A stretch of 9,753 bases of DNA from positions 1-9,753 of the forward strand of contig DFKU01000013.1 in the NCBI GenBank assembly GCA_002373615.1, in the 5' to 3' direction. Positions 5,132 through 9,753 of the stretch are shown here, piece by piece. The stretch comes from Alphaproteobacteria bacterium UBA3637 (GTDB taxonomy: Bacteria > Pseudomonadota > Alphaproteobacteria > CAAHEQ01 > UBA3637). How positions within the stretch are numbered: the first letter of the stretch is position 1; the number at the start of each line of letters is the position of its first letter. Position numbers and translations under genes: made by a program. The notes under the pieces are model-generated. The model searched no databases. It was not told where the DNA came from and saw only the letters and a list, made by a program, of their open reading frames with translations.

Positions 5132-6808
5132 TTATTTTCTTTCAATTGGCTTATATTTAATACGATGCGGGGTATCGGCATCAATGCCTAAACGGCGTCG
5201 GCGGTCGGCTTCGTATTCGGCGTAGTTTCCTTCAAACCACACGACTTGGCTGTCGCCTTCAAAGGCAAGGATATGGGTTGCCAATCTGTCTAAAAACCAA
5301 CGGTCGTGGCTGGTAATGACGGCGCACCCGGGGAAGTCCATCAAGGCTTCTTCCAAAGCGCGTAAGGTATCCACATCCAAGTCGTTAGTGGGTTCGTCCA
5401 GCAACAGCACATTCGCCCCGGATTTTAACATCTTCGCCATGTGGACACGGTTGCGTTCACCCCCGGACAGCATCCCGATTTTCTTTTGCTGATCAGCGCC
5501 CTTAAAGTTAAATTGGGCAACATAAGCGCGGGATGGAATTTCACGTTTTCCCAAAGTCAGCATATCATTACCACCCGAAATTTCCTGCCACACGGTGTTG
5601 TTGTCATTCAAGGAATCTCTGCTTTGATCCACATAGCCCAATTTCACCGTTTCGCCCACTTTGAATGTGCCTGCATCAGGCGTTTCTTGACCTGTAATAA
5701 TCCGCATTAAAGTTGTTTTTCCGGCTCCGTTCGGGCCGATGACCCCGACAATCCCACCGGCGGGTAGGTTGAAACTGAGGTTATCAAACAACAATTTGTC
5801 GCCAAAGGCTTTACGTAAGTTCTCGGCTTTTAAGACCACATCCCCCAAACGAGGTCCCGCAGGGATGACAATTTGCGCGACATCGGGGACTTTTTCATTG
5901 GATTTCTTTAACAGTTCCTCATACGCCGTGATACGCGCTTTGGATTTTGCTTGCCTTGCTTTTGGGCTGGAACGCACCCATTCCAGTTCTTCTTTCAAAG
6001 TCTTTTGACGTTTATCCTCGGCATTTTGTTCAATTTGCAGACGTTTTTCCTTGGCCTCCAACCACTTGGTATAGTTACCTTCATAGGGAATGCCTTCGCC
6101 CCGATCCATTTCCAAAATCCAGCCCGTCACATTGTCCAAGAAATAACGGTCGTGCGTAATCATAACCACAGTGTTCGGGAAGTTCTTTAAATAGACCTGA
6201 AGCCATGCGACAGATTCTGCATCCAAATGGTTGGTGGGTTCGTCCAACAACAACATGTCGGGTTTGGAAAGCAGTAGACGGCATAAAGCCACGCGTCTTT
6301 TTTCACCCCCTGACAGCTTTGTGACATCTGCATCAGCGGGTGGACAGCGCAGGGCATCCATCGCAATTTCTACATTGCGTTCAAAATCCCAACCCCCGAC
6401 AGCATCAATCTTTTCTTGCAGTTCAGCTTGCTCGGCCAAGAGCTTATCCATATCGGCGTCAGGATCGGCAAAAGCATTATTGACTTCTTCCCAACGTTTC
6501 ATCAAATCCCGAATTTCGCCCACGCCATCCATGATGTTTTCAATCACGTTTTTGGTGGGATCAAGCTGGGGTTCTTGGGGGAGGTAGCCGACCTTTACGC
6601 CTTCGGCTGGCCAGGCTTCCCCTGTAAAGTTTTCATCAAGGCCCGCCATAATTTTCATCAAGGTTGATTTACCGGCACCATTTGGCCCAATAACACCAAT
6701 TTTTGCCCCAGGGAAAAAGCTCAGCCAAATATGCTTTAAAACCTCTTTACCCCCAGGGAAAGTTTTGCATAAATCTTTCATGACATAAATGTATTGATAA
6801 GCGGCCAT
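5132..6808 (-). CDS. ettA: Energy-dependent translational throttle protein EttA (ABC-F ATPase)
   Basis: A 558-residue soluble ABC-F protein (E. coli EttA is about the same length). It binds the ribosomal E site and gates entry into elongation according to the ATP/ADP ratio. First ATPase domain: Walker A GPNGAGKST (41-49), signature LSGGE (165-169), Walker B LLLDEPTNHLD (186-196). Linker about 243-305, charged and helical, with ELEWVRSSPKARQAKSKAR (274-292), is the tRNA-contacting segment typical of EttA. Second domain: GPNGAGKTT (358-366), LSGGE (447-451), LLLDEPTNDLD (468-478). The C-terminus FEGNYAEYEADRRRRLG (525-541) is also EttA-like. No membrane domain. Start chosen at ATG 6808 because AAAGGA precedes it and the product begins MAAYQYIYVM as in EttA; an in-frame TTG at 6874 is the first codon of the -35 box, not a start. 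Flanked by convergent and co-directional terminators, so it is probably monocistronic. Confidence 0.95.
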   Translation of the reverse strand: MAAYQYIYVMKDLCKTFPGGKEVLKHIWLSFFPGAKIGVIGPNGAGKSTLMKIMAGLDENFTGEAWPAEGVKVGYLPQEPQLDPTKNVIENIMDGVGEIRDLMKRWEEVNNAFADPDADMDKLLAEQAELQEKIDAVGGWDFERNVEIAMDALRCPPADADVTKLSGGEKRRVALCRLLLSKPDMLLLDEPTNHLDAESVAWLQVYLKNFPNTVVMITHDRYFLDNVTGWILEMDRGEGIPYEGNYTKWLEAKEKRLQIEQNAEDKRQKTLKEELEWVRSSPKARQAKSKARITAYEELLKKSNEKVPDVAQIVIPAGPRLGDVVLKAENLRKAFGDKLLFDNLSFNLPAGGIVGVIGPNGAGKTTLMRIITGQETPDAGTFKVGETVKLGYVDQSRDSLNDNNTVWQEISGGNDMLTLGKREIPSRAYVAQFNFKGADQQKKIGMLSGGERNRVHMAKMLKSGANVLLLDEPTNDLDVDTLRALEEALMDFPGCAVITSHDRWFLDRLATHILAFEGDSQVVWFEGNYAEYEADRRRRLGIDADTPHRIKYKPIERK

Positions 6809-6839
6809 TTTAAAATCCTTTCTTAAATGTTGAAAATTA

Positions 6840-6864
6840 GGGGCTATTCTAACCGAAGAGCCCC
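6840..6864 (-). terminator. Dyad between the dut operon and ettA, possible weak terminator
   Basis: GGGGCT (6840-6845) and AGCCCC (6859-6864) form a 6-bp GC-rich stem with a 13-base loop. Read on the minus strand it is followed by TAATTTT, a weak U tract, 27 bases past the stop of the gene ending at 6891. It spans the -10 box of the ettA promoter, so it could instead be an operator. Confidence 0.45.
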
Positions 6865-6874
6865 AAAAAGTCAA
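6846..6874 (-). promoter_or_regulatory. Sigma-70-type promoter of ettA
   Basis: On the minus strand: TTGACT (6874-6869), 17-base spacer, TAGAAT (6851-6846). A start near 6839 would give a leader of about 30 bases before ATG 6808. Confidence 0.75.
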
Positions 6875-6890
6875 GGAAAAAAGCTTTATT

Positions 6891-7796
6891 TCACCCTTTT
6901 GTTAAATATTGCCAACGCTTATTTGTGGAAATATCCCAAATAATCATTCTCAAATTGTAAAGTAGGGATCCATGTATGACACTATTATCTGGATTTATAT
7001 TATTCATTTGAGCATAAGATGAATATTTTAATGAAATATCAACAAGTTTATCTTTTGTTTGACGAATATATGAATCAATTTTGTTTATATCATAAAGTAG
7101 ATGGTTTGAACTTTTTAATTTATTGGATAAAGTTTGAAAGTTTATAAAAAGATTTTTTTGAGGAAAGTTATCATCAATTTCTCTTTTAAATTGTTCGATC
7201 CATTCATTTATTTTTATTTCTTGGTACTTTTCAATACTTTCTGCATCACGAATTTTTGTATGTTTGATATTTAGATTGTTATCCAAAGAAATAAGATCTA
7301 ACGGTGATAATTTACCCCATTTGATACTACTGGCATCAGTCGCAGGATAAATTTCTATTTGGGGCATGGAATCTTTATACCAAATCCCAAAACTGTATAA
7401 CCAATCCAACCGGTTTGAAGGGTATAATCCTGATATAACTTCATGAATAATACAATTGTACCCTAGTTTTAATTGCTTTTGGATGTAATTAGCACATTTT
7501 TTTAAGTTAACATTATTATCGATATTTGCGAAAGCAACAGCAGGCATAGGGTTAGTTTCAGAGCTTTTTTCGCAACGAACAACATAGTGTGAAATTTTGT
7601 ACTCAGTAGCGGTTGATTCCAAAAAATCAACAATCTCAGTTACTAAAATATCTTCGTATGCTTCAAAAAAAATATTGATTAAAAAATAAGAGGAATCTTT
7701 AAAAATGTCATTTAAATGATATAAAGAATCAAACTTTTCACATCCTGTGTAATGTGGATAAGTTTTTTCAATTTCTTTTTGAAAAACGTAAGGCAT
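6891..7796 (-). CDS. Unknown AT-rich protein, translationally coupled to dut
   Basis: Not recognised. 301 residues, no signal peptide, no clear membrane helix, rich in Asn, Ile, Lys, Ser and Tyr. Noticeable stretches are a hydrophobic/acidic block YFLINIFFEAYEDILVTEIV (37-56), Trp-rich LDWLYSFGIWYKDSMPQIEI (129-148), and a long charged probably helical region about 186-260. No nucleotide-binding, nuclease or helix-turn-helix motif could be identified. The start ATG touches the dut stop (TAAATG), and GGAAG inside the end of dut can serve as ribosome site, so it is co-expressed with dut. Base composition is far more AT-rich than the neighbours: one 60-base line (7021-7080) has 12 G+C, against 34 in a pgk line (8941-9000). 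This points to an acquired gene. Function cannot be given. Confidence 0.78.
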   Translation of the reverse strand: MPYVFQKEIEKTYPHYTGCEKFDSLYHLNDIFKDSSYFLINIFFEAYEDILVTEIVDFLESTATEYKISHYVVRCEKSSETNPMPAVAFANIDNNVNLKKCANYIQKQLKLGYNCIIHEVISGLYPSNRLDWLYSFGIWYKDSMPQIEIYPATDASSIKWGKLSPLDLISLDNNLNIKHTKIRDAESIEKYQEIKINEWIEQFKREIDDNFPQKNLFINFQTLSNKLKSSNHLLYDINKIDSYIRQTKDKLVDISLKYSSYAQMNNINPDNSVIHGSLLYNLRMIIWDISTNKRWQYLTKG

Positions 7797-8258
7797 TTAC
7801 TTTCTTCCAGTTGATCCTAGTCCGCCAACGCCTCTTGTTGTGTCGTTTGTTTCAATTTTATCGACTTCCACAATTTCTGGGCGTACAATTGGACAAACAA
7901 TGACTTGACAAATTCTGTCACCAGGATTGACAATGAAATCTGTTTTTCCCCAGTTACTCAAAATGGTGATAAATTCCCCCCTAAAACCATAATCATAAGT
8001 GCCAATGGAATTGACTAAACCAATGCCATTTTTGGCCGCCAGTCCTGAACGGGGGCGCGTTTGAATTTCATAAGCGTTATTATCAGATTCCAATTTTAAC
8101 TTAACGCCATTGGGAATAAGGGCATGTGTACCCGCTTTTACCACCATAGGTTCTTTAATCGCCGCGCGCAGGTCAAAGCCTGAATCATCCGCGTGTTTAA
8201 ATCCCAAAGTTCCCCAAGATTTATCATAATTTTCCAAATATTCAACAATCAGTTTCAT
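7797..8258 (-). CDS. dut: Deoxyuridine 5'-triphosphate nucleotidohydrolase (dUTPase)
   Basis: Hydrolyses dUTP to dUMP and pyrophosphate, keeping uracil out of DNA and feeding thymidylate synthesis; a cytoplasmic homotrimer. 153 residues, normal length. All five family motifs are present: DDSGFDLRA (24-32), TRPRSGLA (68-75), GLVNSIGTYDYGFRGE (80-95, catalytic Asp89), PGDRICQVIV (112-121) and TRGVGGLGSTG (141-151, the P-loop-like tail). Two ring-stacking positions differ from the common form: Phe92 where Tyr is usual before RGE, and Leu147 where Phe is usual in RGxGGFGSTG. The start ATG has AAGGAG upstream. Only a weak promoter is visible on the minus strand (TATGCT at 8296-8291 with a poor -35 around 8312-8320). 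It is divergent from pgk and is followed without a gap by an unknown gene. Confidence 0.95.
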   Translation of the reverse strand: MKLIVEYLENYDKSWGTLGFKHADDSGFDLRAAIKEPMVVKAGTHALIPNGVKLKLESDNNAYEIQTRPRSGLAAKNGIGLVNSIGTYDYGFRGEFITILSNWGKTDFIVNPGDRICQVIVCPIVRPEIVEVDKIETNDTTRGVGGLGSTGRK

Positions 8259-8327
8259 TTTGACTCCTTTTTAAATATATATATTTTTTTAGCATAGAAT
8301 AGGGTTTTATGCAACAAAAATTTTTTC

Positions 8328-8356
8328 TTGACAAAGCCCGAAAAAAAGAGTATCCA
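8328..8356 (+). promoter_or_regulatory. Promoter of pgk with upstream A/T tract
   Basis: TTGACA (8328-8333), 17-base spacer, TATCCA (8351-8356). The AAAAATTTTTT tract just upstream (8316-8326) could act as an UP element or bend DNA. The TTG of the -35 box happens to be in frame with pgk but is not a start codon. Confidence 0.7.
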
Positions 8357-8393
8357 TTTTCCATCATTTTTAACAAGAAAAGGAGAACAAAAA

Positions 8394-9581
8394 ATGACTT
8401 TTAAAACACTTGATGATTTTGATTTTAATGGAAAAACAGTTTTCATTCGGGCGGATTTGAATGTGCCCGCTAAAGACGGCGAAATTACCGATACAACCCG
8501 TATTGATCGCTTTGTGCCGACCTTGAAGTACGTGGTGGAACATGGCGGTAAGGCCGTGGTGGCCAGCCACTTTGGTCGCCCTAAGGGTGAAAAAAAGCCC
8601 GAATTTTCTATGGCCTTTTTGGCGCCTGCTTTGGAAAAAGCCAGTGGCCTCAAAGTCAAATTTATGGATGATTGCATTGGGGAAACCCGTGATGCCGCTG
8701 TCCGCGCCATGCAACCTGGCGAAGTGATTTTATTGGAAAACTTGCGTTTTTATGCCGGTGAAGAAAAAAATGATCGCGAATTTGCCGAACATTTGGCCAA
8801 CGGAATTGATATCTACATCAATGATGCTTTTTCAACCGCGCACCGTGCGCACGCTTCCACCGAAGGGATGGCGCATTTGTTGCCACGTGGGGCAGGGCGC
8901 TTGATGCAGGAAGAATTGGAAGCCTTGGATAAGGCTTTGGGGAACCCTGAGCACCCGGCTGTGGCTTTGGTGGGGGGCTCTAAAGTTTCCACAAAATTGG
9001 ACTTGCTTGGTAACTTGGTTAAGAAAGTGGACTACCTGCTGATTGGTGGTGGTATGGCGCATACCTTCTTGGCGGCCAAAGGGATTCCGATGGGCAAGGG
9101 CTCACTGGTTGAACCTGATATGATTGATACTGCCAAGAATATTTTGGCCAATGCCGGCAATTGTCAAATCGTGCTTCCTGTGGATTTGGTGTGGGCCAAC
9201 GAATTTGGTGAAGGTCAAGAAGCACACACTTCGGATGCTGACAAAGTACCGGAAGGTAAAGTCTTGATGGACATTGGTGAAAAATCCGTTCAGGCCTTTT
9301 GTGAGGTGATTAAAAACGCCAAGACATTGATTTGGAATGGCCCAGTGGGTTGTTTTGAAATCAAGCCTTTTGACAAGGGTACCAATGAAATTGCCAAAGT
9401 AGTAGCCGAACAAACAAAGGCAGGAAAACTGACCTCTGTGGCTGGCGGTGGGGATACCGTTTCCGCCCTGAAGAAAGCTGGTGTCAAAGCCGATATGACC
9501 TATGTGTCAGCCGCTGGCGGTGCTTTCTTGGAATGGATGGAAGGAAAAACACTTCCCGGTGTTGCCATTTTGGAAAAATAA
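8394..9581 (+). CDS. pgk: Phosphoglycerate kinase
   Basis: Transfers phosphate between 1,3-bisphosphoglycerate and ADP in glycolysis (reversible, cytoplasmic, monomeric). 395 residues, as usual for bacteria. N-domain: VFIRADLNVP (16-25), SHFGRPKG (58-65), LLENLRFYAGEEKND (113-127), DAFSTAHRAHAST (144-156). C-domain: LVGGSKVSTKLDLL (192-205), GGGMAHTF (218-225), WNGPVGCFE (314-322), VAGGGDTVSALKKAG (349-363) and SAAGGAFLEWMEGKTLPGV (372-390). SAAGG...FLEWMEGK is the alphaproteobacterial style. Start at ATG 8394 because AAAGGAG precedes it at normal distance and the product then begins as other PGKs do; the 22 codons upstream belong to the promoter and leader. It has its own promoter and terminator, so it is probably transcribed alone rather than with gap or fba. 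Confidence 0.97.
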   Translation: MTFKTLDDFDFNGKTVFIRADLNVPAKDGEITDTTRIDRFVPTLKYVVEHGGKAVVASHFGRPKGEKKPEFSMAFLAPALEKASGLKVKFMDDCIGETRDAAVRAMQPGEVILLENLRFYAGEEKNDREFAEHLANGIDIYINDAFSTAHRAHASTEGMAHLLPRGAGRLMQEELEALDKALGNPEHPAVALVGGSKVSTKLDLLGNLVKKVDYLLIGGGMAHTFLAAKGIPMGKGSLVEPDMIDTAKNILANAGNCQIVLPVDLVWANEFGEGQEAHTSDADKVPEGKVLMDIGEKSVQAFCEVIKNAKTLIWNGPVGCFEIKPFDKGTNEIAKVVAEQTKAGKLTSVAGGGDTVSALKKAGVKADMTYVSAAGGAFLEWMEGKTLPGVAILEK

Positions 9582-9584
9582 TTC

Positions 9585-9612
9585 AAAAAGCCTCGTTCAA
9601 CGGGGCTTTTTT
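9585..9612 (+). terminator. Intrinsic terminator of pgk
   Basis: GCCTCG (9590-9595) pairs with CGGGGC (9601-9606), one T-G wobble, loop TTCAA, flanked by five A on the left and six T on the right. It begins 4 bases after the stop and could work in both directions. Confidence 0.88.
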
Positions 9613-9642
9613 CTTATAATAAAAAAACATGCAAAAATATGC

Positions 9643-9670
9643 TTGACATTTTCATTTTGATTGGTAAGAT
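9643..9670 (+). promoter_or_regulatory. Promoter of the gene cut by the right end
   Basis: TTGACA (9643-9648), 16-base spacer, TAAGAT (9665-9670). The expected leader is about 40 bases, ending in a strong ribosome site GAAAGGAG (9703-9710). Confidence 0.75.
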
Positions 9671-9715
9671 TGAAACCATGGATATCCAGTATTACATTTA
9701 ACGAAAGGAGACTAT

Positions 9716-9753
9716 ATGAGATATTCTAATACAGCAATTACAGAATTGTCCGC
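9716..9753 (+). CDS. 5' fragment of an unidentified gene
   Basis: ATG 9716 lies 5 bases after GAAAGGAG and opens a frame reading MRYSNTAITELS up to the window end. Twelve complete codons are too few to name a family. The strong promoter and ribosome site say that it is a real, well-expressed gene. It is co-directional with pgk but separated from it by a terminator. Confidence 0.7.
   Translation, partial: MRYSNTAITELS

Noticed and set aside
6809..6874. In-frame extension of ettA to TTG 6874, adding 22 residues
   Set aside because: The TTG is part of the TTGACT -35 box, the extension has no ribosome site, and ATG 6808 has AAAGGA upstream and matches the family N-terminus.
8269..8290. Alternating AT tract and T run upstream of dut
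   Set aside because: Short low-complexity DNA in a divergent intergenic region; no repeat array or origin-like box cluster accompanies it.
8328..8393. In-frame extension of pgk to TTG 8328
   Set aside because: The TTG is part of the TTGACA -35 box; ATG 8394 has AAAGGAG upstream and gives a normal PGK N-terminus.
8255..8710. 151-codon minus-strand open frame overlapping the start of pgk and ending at dut
   Set aside because: It runs antisense through pgk and its promoter, begins inside pgk and has low-complexity Lys/Phe content near the end; better explained as a shadow.
9678..9701. Seven-codon upstream open frame (MDIQYYI) before the last gene
   Set aside because: No ribosome site precedes it, and it shows no run of a single amino acid or paired hairpins typical of attenuator leader peptides.

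Overview
The window looks like a piece of chromosome from an alphaproteobacterium, probably an uncultured, host-associated (gut-type) lineage. The grounds are: the PGK C-terminus has the alphaproteobacterial style (YVSAAGG...FLEWMEGK); a SPOR-domain gene and serS are neighbours, as in many alphaproteobacteria; an ATCCTCGGA...TCCGAGGAT palindrome of the kind scattered through alphaproteobacterial genomes lies at the left end; and the first gene is a prepilin with the 'GRSMVEMLGVLAVIGVLSV' N-terminus that I associate with gut alphaproteobacterial metagenome assemblies. The taxonomic call is inference. No rRNA, tRNA, CRISPR array, transposase or integrase was seen.

Layout, left to right. (1) 1-1515, plus strand: a large, cysteine-rich, prepilin-like surface protein. 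Its leader region overlaps the palindromic repeat, and its C-terminal ~34 codons look like the variable end of a C-type-lectin-like domain. A strong terminator follows. (2) 1632-4472, plus strand: a tight three-gene operon encoding a SPOR-domain membrane protein, a site-2-type (M50) intramembrane protease and seryl-tRNA synthetase. The synthetase has an unusual motif 3. (3) 4476-5100, plus strand: a very good sigma-70-type promoter interleaved with the serS terminator, driving an AT-rich gene of unknown function that contains an internal duplication. A two-way terminator closes it. (4) 5132-6808, minus strand: ettA, the ABC-F translational throttle. (5) 6891-8258, minus strand: dut (dUTPase) directly joined (TAAATG) to a very AT-rich unknown gene. 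(6) 8328-9612, plus strand: pgk with its own promoter and terminator, divergent from dut. (7) 9643-9753: a promoter and the first 12 codons of another gene cut by the window end.

Most of the window is housekeeping: translation (serS, ettA), nucleotide hygiene (dut), glycolysis (pgk) and envelope maintenance (SPOR and M50 proteins). The accessory content is the prepilin/lectin-like gene and the two AT-rich orphans at 4537-5100 and 6891-7796. The most interesting signals are the possible diversified C-terminus of the prepilin-like gene, the compact overlap of terminators with promoters, and the duplicated motif in the 187-residue orphan. I do not see a complete undescribed multi-gene system. 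If the first gene is a target of a diversity-generating retroelement, the reverse transcriptase and template repeat lie outside this window.
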